A stretch of DNA of 64,000 nt from Mycolicibacterium aurum (GTDB lineage Bacteria > Actinomycetota > Actinomycetes > Mycobacteriales > Mycobacteriaceae): assembly GCF_900637195.1 (NCBI RefSeq), contig NZ_LR134356.1, forward strand, positions 2,170,001-2,234,000. Reading direction: 5' to 3'. Below, in pieces: positions 55,454-64,000 of the stretch; within the stretch, counting starts at the first letter, position 1; every line of letters begins with the position of its first letter. The position numbers were made by a program, and so were the translations under genes. The notes beneath the pieces were generated by a model. That model searched no databases. It had not been told where the DNA came from and worked only from the letters and a program-made list of their open reading frames with translations.

Positions 55454-55836
55454 CGCGGGTCGAGCACCGCAAAGCTCAGGGTGCCCCGTGCGGCGAGCCT
55501 GCCCCGCGCGACATCCGTGACGTCGACGGCGATCACCGACAGGCGCCGCCCGGCGCGCACGACGGTGGCCTCCGCACGGGCCGGACCCTCGAGGACCGGA
55601 GCCAGGAAGTGGACGGTCATATCCGCGGTGGTGATGTCCTGGCCCGGTCCGACGTGGCGGTCGGCCAGCCGGCCTGCGGCGATGTCGATCAGCGTCGCCA
55701 CCAGACCGCCCTGCAATGCCCCGCGGCGATTGACCAGATCGGGCCGGTTGTCCAACTCGATGACCATGCGCTCGTCGGATTCCTCGACATCGCGGAAGTT
55801 CAGCTGAGCGAACAAATGTCCCGGGGAGACCTGCAT
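55450..55836 (-). CDS. PaaI-family hotdog thioesterase
   Basis: A 128-residue single-hotdog thioesterase. The family signature is RRGALQGGLVATLIDIAAGRLAD, where Gly-Gly and the following Asp form the active region, followed by TADMTVHFLAPVLEGP. It hydrolyses an acyl- or aryl-CoA ester. It overlaps the TetR gene by four bases at the 3' end and lies divergently next to mapB, with 22 bases between start codons. Substrate is unknown. Confidence 0.92.
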   Translation of the reverse strand: MQVSPGHLFAQLNFRDVEESDERMVIELDNRPDLVNRRGALQGGLVATLIDIAAGRLADRHVGPGQDITTADMTVHFLAPVLEGPARAEATVVRAGRRLSVIAVDVTDVARGRLAARGTLSFAVLDPR

Positions 55837-55858
55837 GGCGGAACGCTAGCATTGCTAT

Positions 55859-56716
55859 ATGTCTGTACGGACCGCCCTGCGACCCGGCACCGTCTCGCCG
55901 ATGCTGCCGGTGCCCAAATCGATCGCTCGTCCCGAATACGTCGGCAAGCCGACTGCGCGTGAGGGCAGCGAGCCATGGGTCCAGACGCCCGAGGTGATCG
56001 AGAAGATGCGGGTGGCCGGGCGGATAGCCGCGGGTGCGCTTGCCGAGGCAGGAAAAGCCGTCGAGCCCGGGGTCACCACGGATCGCCTGGACCGGATCGC
56101 CCACGACTACATGGTCGATCACGGCGCCTACCCGTCGACGCTGGGCTACAAGGGCTATCCGAAATCCTGCTGCACGTCACTGAACGAGATCATCTGCCAC
56201 GGCATCCCGGACTCGACGGTCATCGAGGACGGCGACATCGTCAACATCGACGTCACCGCCTACATCGACGGCGTGCACGGCGACACGAACGCGACCTTCC
56301 TGGCCGGTGACGTCTCCGAGGAACATCGGCTGCTGGTCGAACGGACCCACGAGGCCACCATGCGCGCAATCAAGGCCGTCAAACCGGGCCGGGCGTTGTC
56401 GGTCGTCGGGCGCGTCATCGAGGCCTACGCAAATCGATTCGGCTACAACGTGGTTCGCGATTTCACCGGGCACGGCATCGGCACCACCTTCCACAACGGG
56501 CTGGTGGTGCTGCACTACGACCAGCCCTCGGTGGAGACAGTGCTGGAGCCCGGGATGACGTTCACGATCGAGCCGATGATCAACCTCGGGAGTCTGGACT
56601 ACGAGATCTGGGACGACGACTGGACCGTCGCCACCCGGGACAAGAAGTGGACCGCACAGTTCGAGCACACCCTGGTGGTCACCGGCGACGGCGCGGAGAT
56701 CCTGACCCAGCTGTGA
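55859..56716 (+). CDS. map: Methionine aminopeptidase type Ic
   Basis: A 285-residue type I methionine aminopeptidase, the same length as the M. tuberculosis MapB (Rv2861c), including the Pro-rich N-terminal extension (residues 1-40) that defines type Ic enzymes. It removes the initiator Met from nascent proteins. The metal-ligand segments are [20 protein letters not shown] (two Asp), [11 protein letters not shown] (His), and [10 protein letters not shown] and [10 protein letters not shown] (two Glu). ATG 55859. The close divergence from a thioesterase gene leaves little room for its promoter. Confidence 0.98.
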   Translation: MSVRTALRPGTVSPMLPVPKSIARPEYVGKPTAREGSEPWVQTPEVIEKMRVAGRIAAGALAEAGKAVEPGVTTDRLDRIAHDYMVDHGAYPSTLGYKGYPKSCCTSLNEIICHGIPDSTVIEDGDIVNIDVTAYIDGVHGDTNATFLAGDVSEEHRLLVERTHEATMRAIKAVKPGRALSVVGRVIEAYANRFGYNVVRDFTGHGIGTTFHNGLVVLHYDQPSVETVLEPGMTFTIEPMINLGSLDYEIWDDDWTVATRDKKWTAQFEHTLVVTGDGAEILTQL

Positions 56717-56735
56717 GTCTGGGTAGCCTGAGACC

Positions 56736-57392
56736 ATGACCAGGCGGGCGCTCGGCGCTGCACTGACCGTGCTGCTGGTCTCCGGGTGCGCAACCATCAC
56801 CGGAACCGCGACGTGGCCCGGCGCCAAGCTGGAGCGTGCGGTGCTCACCGAGGCCGACTTTCCTCCCGGGGTGCGCTACCAGCGCATCATCCGAAATCCG
56901 GGTGAAGCGGACAACGCGGGCTCGCCGCCGCCGATGCTGTCGAGGCCCGAGGGGTGTACCGACGGGCTCACCCGCGACATCGCCGGCACCGCCGAACGCG
57001 GCCCCGGCAGCGCCGACGAGTACGTCGTCGCCTACGACGGCGCGCGGATGGTGATCACCGTGCTGACGTGGTCGCTCGATCTGGAGCGGCTGGCGGCCAC
57101 CGCGGCGCGCTGCGCCGAGTACGAGACGTTCTTCGACCCGACGGACCCCGGCATCCCGGTGACCACCACCCAACTGCCGGTCGCACGCGGTGACGCGCTG
57201 GCCTATCAACAGACGATGCATCTCGCAGGCCAGGAAAGCAGCGTCTACTTCTCGTTCGAGAACGTCGGCACCATGGCGGTTTTCGGCATCGCTTTCCCCA
57301 CACCCGATCCGTCCATCCCCGTCAAAGGCACGCTGCCACAGACCTTTCTGGACATCACCAGTAAGCAGGCCGAGCGCGCGCACGCGGCGTGA
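56736..57392 (+). CDS. Mycobacterial lipoprotein, function unknown
   Basis: A 218-residue lipoprotein with a short signal peptide and lipobox VSGC at residue 18, followed by a mature alpha/beta domain with three or four Cys residues (EGCTDG, ARCAEYE). The fold pattern is reminiscent of the PknH-sensor-like/DUF5642 lipoproteins of mycobacteria, but this is tentative. It begins 19 bases after mapB and is probably co-transcribed with it. A ligand-binding role at the cell envelope is possible. Confidence 0.8.
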   Translation: MTRRALGAALTVLLVSGCATITGTATWPGAKLERAVLTEADFPPGVRYQRIIRNPGEADNAGSPPPMLSRPEGCTDGLTRDIAGTAERGPGSADEYVVAYDGARMVITVLTWSLDLERLAATAARCAEYETFFDPTDPGIPVTTTQLPVARGDALAYQQTMHLAGQESSVYFSFENVGTMAVFGIAFPTPDPSIPVKGTLPQTFLDITSKQAERAHAA

Positions 57393-57457
57393 CGCTCATC
57401 GGGTCAACAGCGTGGAAAGCCCCGCGCCGACTCCGGTCTGCCCTGTAGCGTGGCGCA

Positions 57458-58021
57458 ATGGCCTCTCCGATGATCACCGTCGACGGCATTGGCGTGCCCG
57501 TCGGAGTCAGCGGTCCGGAGAAGGGTTCGGTGGTGGTGTTCCTTGGTGCGGCGCACCAGGCGCCCACCGCCTACGACGGGGTGTGCCAGCGTCTGCACAC
57601 CGCGTCACTGAAAACCGTGGTGATCGCACCGGATCCGCGGCTCACCGCCAAGGCCGTCATCGGCATCCTCGATTCACTGGAGGTGCGGTGGGCTCTGCTC
57701 GTCGGTGACCGCCTCGGCGGGGAGCTGGCGTGGGAGTTGGCCGCCACCCGACTCGACCGCTTCATCGGTCTGGTGGTCATCGATCGCGGCCATCCGCGCG
57801 TGGCCGACCTGGCCGGTGTGGTCCGTGACGAGAACTGCCCGCCCGTTGAGCTCAACACGACCGCGCTGGTCAGTACGAGCGCCGCGCGCGCCGTGGCCAA
57901 AGCCAGCCAGCGCTATGTGTACGGCGAATATCGCATCGTCGATCTGCTGGGCCGGCGCAACGCCGCCGACTCGACTGCGCAACTGGCCGCCGAGATCGTG
58001 ATGCGCACCAGCACCTGGTAG
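57458..58021 (+). CDS. Degenerate alpha/beta hydrolase-fold protein
   Basis: A 187-residue protein with alpha/beta hydrolase strand order: VSGPEKGSVVVFLGAAHQAP, then the elbow region LLVGDRLGGELAWELAA, and LVVIDRGHP. The nucleophile elbow normally reads GxSxG; here it is GDRLGG, so the catalytic Ser is replaced by Arg, and no late His motif is seen. It may be non-catalytic. The stop is immediately followed by the stop of the convergent ngg gene. Confidence 0.78.
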   Translation: MASPMITVDGIGVPVGVSGPEKGSVVVFLGAAHQAPTAYDGVCQRLHTASLKTVVIAPDPRLTAKAVIGILDSLEVRWALLVGDRLGGELAWELAATRLDRFIGLVVIDRGHPRVADLAGVVRDENCPPVELNTTALVSTSAARAVAKASQRYVYGEYRIVDLLGRRNAADSTAQLAAEIVMRTSTW

Positions 58022-59800
58022 CTAACCCTGCGCGGGCGGCTCGACTTCGTCGGGCGTCCAGGCCTGGGGCAACCCCGGCTGATTGGGGAACAGGAAGTCC
58101 ACGAACGCTTTCGCGGTGGGCTGCGGTTCGTGATTGGCCAGCCCGGGGCGCTCGTTGGCTTCGATGAACACGTAGTCCGGCTGCGTGACATCGGGGACGA
58201 GCAGGTCGACTCCGGTGACCGGGATACCGATGGCCCGTGCGGCGGCCACCGCCACGGACTTCAGTTCCGGATGCACGGTGGCGGTGACGTCGTGGATCGT
58301 GCCGCCCTGGTGCAGGTTCGCGGTCCGGCGAACCCGCAGCCGGACCCCCTCGTCCAGAACGTCGTCGAACGTGAAACCCGCCTCTTTGACGGTGGTCTCG
58401 GTGACGATGTCCATCGGGATCCGGGACTCGCCGCCGGTGGCTGCGGCGCGCCGCCGACTCTGCGTCTCGATCAGCTCGCGGATGGTGTGTGTGCCCGTCC
58501 CGGTGATCTCCGCGGGCAGCCGCAGGGCCGCGGCGACCACCTTGTTGTCGATCACCACGAGCCGCAGATCGTCGCCCTCGGCGCGTTGCTCGATGAGAAC
58601 CTCGGGATGCTGCTCGCGGGCCCGGGCCAGAGCAGCGTCGAGTTCCTCGGGGCCGTCGATCCCGACGGTGATGCCCTTGCCCTGCTCGCCGCGGGTGGGT
58701 TTGACCACGACGTCGCCGACCTCGGCGAGAAAGTCGTGGTCGGCTTGGTCGAAGGTGGCCAGGCGACCTCTCGGCACGGCGATGCCCGCCTCGGACACGA
58801 TGCGCCGGGTCAGCCGTTTGTCGTCGCACCGGGCCATCGCGACCGCCGAGGTGTACTCGGACAACGATTCGCGGGTGACGACGCTGCGGCCGCCGTGGGA
58901 CAGTCGCATCTCGCCGGCTTCGGCGTCGAGCACCTCCACCCAGATGCCCCGGCGCATCGCCTCGTCAGCCAGTATTCGCGCATACGGGTTGAGGTCGTCG
59001 ACGGTCTCCGGCGGATGCGTGAACAGTGGTTCGTTGATCGCGTTCTTGCGCTTGACCGCCATCACCGGAACCCGGGCGAAGCCCAGCTTCTCGTACAGCG
59101 CGATCGCAGCGGTGTTGTCGTGCGCCACCGAGAGATCCATGTATGCGCGGCCACGTTCCCGGTACAGATCGGCCAGATGGCGGGTGAGCGCCCCACCGAC
59201 CCCCGGCAGCGGCGCCGCCGGGTCCACCGCCAGCGTCCACAGGCTCGAACCGCCCTCCGGATCGGAGAACAGGGCCTGGTGGTCGACGCCGGTGACGGTG
59301 CCGAGTACCGCGCCGTCCTCGTCACGGACCGCGACCAGGTAGTCCACCGATGGCTGCTCGCGGTGGTTGTCCCACAGCACATCGGTGGGTGCAGGCACCA
59401 TCCCGCAGCGCACGTAGACGCGGTTCATCTCATCGGCGTCTTCGCGGCTTTCCAGGGAACGGATGTGGAAACCGCTTGGTGCCGGCGCTGTCTCGTCGTC
59501 CTCGGCGAACCTGAGCCGGTAGGTGTGGCTCGGATCGATGAACAGCTCCGCGGGTGCCTTCGACACGAGTACGTGCGGCTCGCGCGCGTAGATGCAGATG
59601 TCGCGGCGGCCCTGGCCCTCCTGACGCAGGACGTCGGCGAGTCTCTCGGGGTCGGCGAAAGTCTGACCGAATATCAGTCTGCCCCAGCCCAATTCGAGAA
59701 CGACATCGTCGCTCATCGCGTCCACCATGTCGGGCGGGGACGCGTCGTGCAGCGCGAGGGTGATTCCTTCGGCGTGCTCCCTGGCCGGATCCGCGGTCAT
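58022..59800 (-). CDS. ngg: N-acetylglutaminylglutamine synthetase (GNAT/ATP-grasp fusion)
   Basis: A 592-residue fusion enzyme. Residues about 110-280 form a GNAT acetyltransferase domain (SLWTLAVDPAAPLPGVGGALTRHL, YMDLSVAHDNTAAIALYEKLGF). Residues about 290-580 form an ATP-grasp ligase (GDVVVKPTRGEQGKGITVGI, DYVFIEANERPGLANHEPQP). Together they make N-acetylglutaminylglutamine, precursor of the osmolyte NAGGN. The ATG overlaps the stop of the asnO-type gene by four bases. The NAGGN system is best known from proteobacteria; in this locus it lies between mapB and glnA4. Confidence 0.92.
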   Translation of the reverse strand: MTADPAREHAEGITLALHDASPPDMVDAMSDDVVLELGWGRLIFGQTFADPERLADVLRQEGQGRRDICIYAREPHVLVSKAPAELFIDPSHTYRLRFAEDDETAPAPSGFHIRSLESREDADEMNRVYVRCGMVPAPTDVLWDNHREQPSVDYLVAVRDEDGAVLGTVTGVDHQALFSDPEGGSSLWTLAVDPAAPLPGVGGALTRHLADLYRERGRAYMDLSVAHDNTAAIALYEKLGFARVPVMAVKRKNAINEPLFTHPPETVDDLNPYARILADEAMRRGIWVEVLDAEAGEMRLSHGGRSVVTRESLSEYTSAVAMARCDDKRLTRRIVSEAGIAVPRGRLATFDQADHDFLAEVGDVVVKPTRGEQGKGITVGIDGPEELDAALARAREQHPEVLIEQRAEGDDLRLVVIDNKVVAAALRLPAEITGTGTHTIRELIETQSRRRAAATGGESRIPMDIVTETTVKEAGFTFDDVLDEGVRLRVRRTANLHQGGTIHDVTATVHPELKSVAVAAARAIGIPVTGVDLLVPDVTQPDYVFIEANERPGLANHEPQPTAKAFVDFLFPNQPGLPQAWTPDEVEPPAQG

Positions 59801-61602
59801 GCCGCGGGCCCGTTGATGCCGTGCTTCTGCAACCAGAGTTCCAGGAGCGCGATCTGCCACAGCTCGTTGCCGCGCAACGGCGTGAGCTTTCCGTTGGGGT
59901 CGGCGAGCAACCGGTCCACCGCCTCCGGCCGGAACAGTCCGCGCTCCTTGGCCGCTGGGGCGTACAGCGCATCGCGCACCAGGTCGAGGTAGGGCCCCTC
60001 CAGGTGGGTGAGCGCGGGCACCGGGAAGTACCCCTTGGGCCGGTCGATCACCTCAGATGGGATCACTTGGCGGGCAGCCTGTTTGAGCACGCCCTTACCC
60101 TCGTAGGCGGTCTTGAGGTGTGGGGGGCAGGTGGCGGCCAGCTCGACGAGCTCGTGGTCGAGGAACGGCACCCGGCCTTCCAGCCCCCATGCCATCGTCA
60201 TGTTGTCCACCCGCTTGACCGGGTCGTCGACCAGCATCACGGTGGTGTCCAGGCGCAGCGCCCGGTCCACGCCGGTCTGCGCACCCGCTCGGGCGAAATG
60301 TTCGGTGACGAAGAGCTCGCTCGGATCGCCGGCGGAGGCGTACGCCGGCGAGACGATGTCGGCGTAACCCGCCGGGTCCCGGTCGAAGAACGCCGCCCGG
60401 TAGCCGGCCACCGAACCTTCGAGCGAGGCGGCCGCGGGTTCGCCCATCGGGGGATACCAGTGGTAGCCGGCGAACACCTCGTCGGCGCCCTGCCCGGACT
60501 GCACCACCTTGACGTGCTTGGCGACCTCCTGGCTGAGCAGGAAGAAGGCCACGCAGTCGTGGCTGACCATCGGCTCGCTCATCGCACCGATCGCACCGTC
60601 GAGGGCAGGCAACATCCGCGCGGTGTCGATGCGGATCTGATGATGATCGGTACCGAAGCGCTCGGCGACGATGTCGGAGTACTTGAACTCGTCGCCCTTG
60701 ACGCCGTTGACCGACTCGAAGCCGATCGAGAACGTCTTGAGTCCGTGCTGACCCGCCTCGGCCAGCAGCCCGACGATCAGACTCGAGTCGACACCTCCGG
60801 ACAGCAGGCACCCCACGGGCACGTCGGCGACCAGGCGCCGCTCGACTGCGGTCCGCAGCGAATCGAGAACCGCGTCCTCCCAATCCTTGTCGGACCAGTC
60901 GGCACGGTCGTCGCGGCGGGAGAAGTCCGGCTCCCAGTAGGTGGTCGTGGTGGTCGTGCCGTCGGGCTCGATGGCCATCACGGTGGCGGGGGGCAGCTTG
61001 GTCACGCCGCGCAGGATGGTGCGCGGAGACGGCACCACCGAGTGGAACGTCATGTAGTGGTGCAACGCCACGGGGTCGATACGAGTGTCGATGTCACCAC
61101 CGGCCAGCAGGGCGGGCAGTGACGACGCGAACCTGATCCGGTCGGACGTCTCGGTGAGATAGAGCGGTTTGATGCCGAGGCGGTCGCGGCCCAGCAGTAC
61201 GCGTCCGCTGTCGCGCTCGACGATGGCGAACGCGAACATTCCCTTGAGGTGGTCGACGAAGCGGTCGCCCCAGTGGTGGTAGCCCTTGAGCAGCACTTCG
61301 GTGTCGCTGTGGGAGAAGAACCGATAGCCGTGGCCGTGCAGTTCGTCGCGCAGCTCTTCGTAGTTGTAGATGCAGCCGTTCCAGGCGACGGTCAAGCCGA
61401 GTTCGGAGTCGACCATCGGCTGGGCGCCGGCTTCGCTGAGATCGATGATCTTCAGGCGGCGATGCCCGAGGGCCACCCGGCCCTGGGACCACACACCCGC
61501 GGCATCAGGGCCGCGGGGGACCATGACTGCGGCCATCGCTGCGACCGCGCGGACATCTGGGGTTCTTCCGTCGAGACGTATCTCGCCGGTGGCTCCACAC
61601 AC
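59797..61602 (-). CDS. asnO: NAGGN amidotransferase (asparagine synthetase-like)
   Basis: A 601-residue glutamine-dependent asparagine synthetase-type amidotransferase. The GTG start is directly followed by the Cys codon (residue 2), so removal of Met exposes the class II glutaminase nucleophile (CGATGEIRLDG). The synthetase half has the ATP-pyrophosphatase motif LLSGGVDSSL and FSIGFESVNG. The overlap with ngg makes it the enzyme that amidates N-acetylglutaminylglutamine to NAGGN. An ordinary asparagine synthetase is the alternative, but the pairing argues against it. Confidence 0.92.
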   Translation of the reverse strand: MCGATGEIRLDGRTPDVRAVAAMAAVMVPRGPDAAGVWSQGRVALGHRRLKIIDLSEAGAQPMVDSELGLTVAWNGCIYNYEELRDELHGHGYRFFSHSDTEVLLKGYHHWGDRFVDHLKGMFAFAIVERDSGRVLLGRDRLGIKPLYLTETSDRIRFASSLPALLAGGDIDTRIDPVALHHYMTFHSVVPSPRTILRGVTKLPPATVMAIEPDGTTTTTTYWEPDFSRRDDRADWSDKDWEDAVLDSLRTAVERRLVADVPVGCLLSGGVDSSLIVGLLAEAGQHGLKTFSIGFESVNGVKGDEFKYSDIVAERFGTDHHQIRIDTARMLPALDGAIGAMSEPMVSHDCVAFFLLSQEVAKHVKVVQSGQGADEVFAGYHWYPPMGEPAAASLEGSVAGYRAAFFDRDPAGYADIVSPAYASAGDPSELFVTEHFARAGAQTGVDRALRLDTTVMLVDDPVKRVDNMTMAWGLEGRVPFLDHELVELAATCPPHLKTAYEGKGVLKQAARQVIPSEVIDRPKGYFPVPALTHLEGPYLDLVRDALYAPAAKERGLFRPEAVDRLLADPNGKLTPLRGNELWQIALLELWLQKHGINGPAA

Positions 61603-61750
61603 CTGGTCGACCCTACTCTGTGACGGCTGTTGGCGTTCAGTGCTGCGCAGCCGTGCGACAGTGCCCGGCAACGCCGTCGTCAATTACCCCCGTCGCCGCC
61701 GGGTAAACCTGATGTCGCCGATCAAGATCGAGACGCTGGTCACACGGCGC

Positions 61751-63322
61751 TCAGGACACGCCCTCCAGACGGCCGCCGGTCTCGTCGATCTGCTTGATGG
61801 GTCCGGTGAACCAGTGCTTCACCGACACATGCCAGTAGATGAAGAGCAGGATCAGCACGCCGCCGACCAACAGCGGTGTGTAGTTGACGTACTTCCACTC
61901 GAAGCTGTCACCCCAGAACACCCCGCCCGACGACGTCGGGAACATCGCGATGATCGAGGTGATGATGATCTCGACGACGGCGACGGGCGCCATCCACCGG
62001 TGATGGCCGCGCAGGTTCCACTTGCCCACCTGGAAGTCGTCGCCCATCCGCCAGCGCAGGTAGATCGGGACCGCGAAGCAGAGGTACAGGCCCACGACGC
62101 CGATCGAGACCACGGCGAAGAAGGCCACCGGGACGGGGGCGCCGTTGATGTCGACCTCCACCAGGGCGGGCAGCGTGATGACAGCGGCGAGGACGGCGGT
62201 GACGACCACACCGTTGGCGGGGATCCGGTTCTTGCTGACTTTCGACCACAGCTGATGGCCGGGGACGGCGCGGTCCCTGCTGAACGCAAACAGCATGCGT
62301 GACGCGCTGGTCTGGCAGGCCGTGGTGCAGAAGAACTGTCCTGCGGTCGAGATGAGCAGGATGATGGCCACCCACTGCGAGTCCAGGGCCTGGGTGAAGA
62401 TCCCGACCACCGCGCCGCCGCCCGCGGACACCGCATCGGCGTCGTTGACTGCGAACAGGAACGTCAGCAGCAGGATCCAGCCACCGATGGCCGAGTAGAA
62501 AATGGACCGCCAGATGCCTTTCGCCGCACCGTCGGCCGCGCTCTTGGTCTCTTCCGACAGGTGTGCCGAGGCGTCGTAGCCGGTGATCGTGTACTGCGTC
62601 AGGATCGCCGAGATCGGCAGTACGAACAGCAGGACGCCGATGCCGGAGGTTTCGCCGCCGAACATGCCGCTGTTGTTGATCGTCTGCGCGAACACGTCAC
62701 CGAAGCTGGCGTGTTGATCGGGTAGCAGCCAGAGGATCGCGATCACCGCGGCCGCACCGGCCACGTGCCACCACACCGAGACGTTGTTGATCACTGCCAG
62801 CAGATGCGAGGAGAAGATGTTGATGATCGCCGAGATCGCCAGGATGACGATGAACATGATGAACGTCCTGGTCAGGCTGTAGCCCTCCAGCCAGGTCTCG
62901 CTGAACGTGCCGAGCGTGAGGTCGAGGAACGTCGCACACCCGTAGGCCACCGACGCCAGGATCGCGATCAGCCCGATGAGGTTGAGCCAGCCGGTGTAGA
63001 AGCCGGCCTTGGGGCCGCCGAGTTTGGCTGCCCACCAGTAGATTCCGCCCGACGTCGGGTAGGCCGACACCAGCTCGGACATGCAGAGCCCGATGATCAG
63101 GATGAACACCGAGACGATCGGCCAGCCCCAGGCGATCGCCGCCGGCCCGCCGTTGTTCCAGCCGAGTCCGAACGAGGTGAAGCAACCCGCCAGGATCGAG
63201 ATGATCGAGAACGAGATCGCGAAGTTGCTGAACCCCGACCAGGAGCGGTGCAGCTCCTGGGTGTAACCGAGGCTCGCGAGATGGCGTTCGTCCTCGTCCA
63301 GATATTCGTGTCCCTCGGGCAC
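61751..63322 (-). CDS. APC-family amino acid/GABA permease
   Basis: A 523-residue permease with about 12 membrane segments, of the amino acid/GABA permease type: N-terminal YTQELHRSWSGFSNFAISFSI, YPTSGGIYWWAAKLGGPK, the motif TGYDASAHLSEET, and TACQTSASRMLFAFSRD. GTG 63322 has GAGGAGG seven bases upstream. It is divergent from the glutamine synthetase homologue, with a 17-bp palindrome in the 179-base gap. The pairing suggests uptake of an amine or amino compound that GlnA4 glutamylates. asnO follows on the same strand after 148 bases. Confidence 0.94.
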   Translation of the reverse strand: MPEGHEYLDEDERHLASLGYTQELHRSWSGFSNFAISFSIISILAGCFTSFGLGWNNGGPAAIAWGWPIVSVFILIIGLCMSELVSAYPTSGGIYWWAAKLGGPKAGFYTGWLNLIGLIAILASVAYGCATFLDLTLGTFSETWLEGYSLTRTFIMFIVILAISAIINIFSSHLLAVINNVSVWWHVAGAAAVIAILWLLPDQHASFGDVFAQTINNSGMFGGETSGIGVLLFVLPISAILTQYTITGYDASAHLSEETKSAADGAAKGIWRSIFYSAIGGWILLLTFLFAVNDADAVSAGGGAVVGIFTQALDSQWVAIILLISTAGQFFCTTACQTSASRMLFAFSRDRAVPGHQLWSKVSKNRIPANGVVVTAVLAAVITLPALVEVDINGAPVPVAFFAVVSIGVVGLYLCFAVPIYLRWRMGDDFQVGKWNLRGHHRWMAPVAVVEIIITSIIAMFPTSSGGVFWGDSFEWKYVNYTPLLVGGVLILLFIYWHVSVKHWFTGPIKQIDETGGRLEGVS

Positions 63323-63378
63323 GGCAGACCTCCTCGTCCAGTAGTCAGCGCGGGGAGCGAGCGCTGGCCGCAAGGGGA

Positions 63379-63395
63379 CAATAGATCGCCTATTG
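63379..63395. promoter_or_regulatory. Palindrome CAATAG-N5-CTATTG in the permease/glnA4 gap
   Basis: A perfect inverted repeat, CAATAG (63379-63384), five bases, CTATTG (63390-63395), AT-rich against the background. It lies 57 bases upstream of the permease start and 107 bases upstream of the glnA4 start. The length fits a GntR/FadR-type dimer site. The cognate regulator is not in this window. Confidence 0.6.
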
Positions 63396-63501
63396 GTCTG
63401 GTGTCCTACCTTTGAACATGAAAACCTGGGTTGGGAACGTAAGTTGAAACCTCCGGCACGCGCCAATGGTTGGTACGGCGGGACATCGAGAAAGGTGGCC
63501 G

Positions 63502-64000
63502 ATGGGCGCCAGGGGCATGCTGTCGAAAGAGGATCTCGAAAAACTGGTCGCCGAGGGGGACATCGACACTGTCATCGTCGCGTTCTGCGACATGCAGGGC
63601 AGGCTGACCGGTAAGCGGATCTCGGCACGACTGTTCGTCGAGGACGTCGCCGCCCACGGTGCGGAATGCTGCAACTACCTGCTCGCCGTCGACGTGGACA
63701 TGAACACCGTCGACGGATACGAGATCTCCAGCTGGGAGACCGGCTACGGCGACATGGTGATGACGCCGGACTTCACCACGCTGCGCCTGCTGCCGTGGCT
63801 GCCCGCCACGGCGATGGTGATGGCCGACCTGTCGTGGACCGACGGACGGCTGGTGCGGCAGGCGCCGCGAGGCATCCTGCGGACCCAGCTCGACCGGCTC
63901 GCCGAGCGCGGCATGACCGCGGTCGCGGCCACCGAACTCGAGTTCATGGTGTTCGACGACACCTACCGCGACGCCTGGAAGGCCGGCTACCGGCACCTGA
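63502..64000 (+). CDS. glnA4: Glutamine synthetase-like protein GlnA4 (5' part, cut by window end)
   Basis: The first 166 codons of a type I glutamine synthetase homologue; the gene runs off the right edge. The beta-grasp N-terminal domain is visible (DLEKLVAEGDIDTVIVAFCDMQGRLTGKRI), and then the start of the catalytic domain with TELEFMVFDD, where the first metal-ligand Glu lies. AAAGG seven bases before the ATG supports the start. Position after mapB fits M. tuberculosis glnA4 (Rv2860c). Homologues glutamylate ethanolamine or polyamines rather than ammonia, matching the divergent permease. Confidence 0.93.
   Translation, partial: MGARGMLSKEDLEKLVAEGDIDTVIVAFCDMQGRLTGKRISARLFVEDVAAHGAECCNYLLAVDVDMNTVDGYEISSWETGYGDMVMTPDFTTLRLLPWLPATAMVMADLSWTDGRLVRQAPRGILRTQLDRLAERGMTAVAATELEFMVFDDTYRDAWKAGYRHL

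Overview
The window is high-GC DNA from an actinobacterium, almost certainly a fast-growing or environmental Mycobacterium (Mycolicibacterium type). The backbone genes and their order are those of the Mycobacterium tuberculosis Rv2883c-Rv2860c region: pyrH-frr-cdsA-rlmN, a DUF2631 membrane protein, MPT83/MPT70-type fasciclin proteins, dxr-rip1-ispG, a GNAT protein, a penicillin-binding lipoprotein, mapB and a glnA4-like glutamine synthetase that is cut by the right edge. No rRNA, tRNA, CRISPR array, insertion sequence or phage gene was recognised, and no gene-free stretch exceeds about 300 bases.

Layout. (1) 1-8.7 kb: amine uptake and oxidation (APC permease plus copper amine oxidase), a carboxymuconolactone-decarboxylase-type protein with a small membrane protein, two MmyB-type XRE regulators, an SDR, and a divergent MarR/methyltransferase pair with two tandem operator palindromes. 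(2) 8.8-12.25 kb: the core operon region pyrH, frr, cdsA, rlmN. (3) 12.25-39.6 kb: a large accessory block inserted between rlmN and the DUF2631 gene. It carries aldehyde dehydrogenase, two paralogous TetR regulators, a CaiB-type CoA-transferase, ferredoxin, a lactonase-type SMP-30 protein, and a tight seven-gene operon (NIPSNAP-like protein, P450, alcohol dehydrogenase, HpcH-type aldolase, SDR, Baeyer-Villiger monooxygenase, HSL-type esterase). Two acyl-CoA dehydrogenases, thioesterases, LLM oxidoreductases and a wax ester synthase follow. (4) 39.6-44.6 kb: DUF2631, a mycofactocin-type SDR broken by one stop codon, photolyase, a PuuE-type deacetylase, and an mpt83-mpt70 style operon with a SigK-like promoter. 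(5) 44.8-52.6 kb: isoprenoid and envelope genes dxr, rip1, ispG, two GNAT proteins, a PBP, a DUF1707 protein. (6) 52.6-64 kb: a sulfotransferase/DUF1214 pair with a divergent TetR gene, mapB, a lipoprotein, a degenerate hydrolase, the asnO-ngg pair for the compatible solute N-acetylglutaminylglutamine amide, an APC permease and the 5' part of glnA4.

Main result. Six intergenic regions spread over 25 kb (14.16, 17.76, 19.66, 27.09, 37.29 and 38.97 kb) carry the same two-block element, CTTTACA-N14-TGTCACG, always with exactly 14 bases between the blocks. A weaker version with the same spacing precedes the first TetR gene. The blocks form an imperfect inverted repeat (half-site TGTMAMG). They flank the aldehyde dehydrogenase, TetR/ferredoxin, SMP-30/P450 operon, SRPBCC/acyl-CoA dehydrogenase, DUF427/wax synthase and one unknown gene. 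I infer a regulon under the paralogous TetR proteins that controls an undescribed oxidative catabolic route: hydroxylation, ketone formation, Baeyer-Villiger ring opening, ester or lactone hydrolysis, CoA activation and beta-oxidation. The substrate cannot be read from the sequence.
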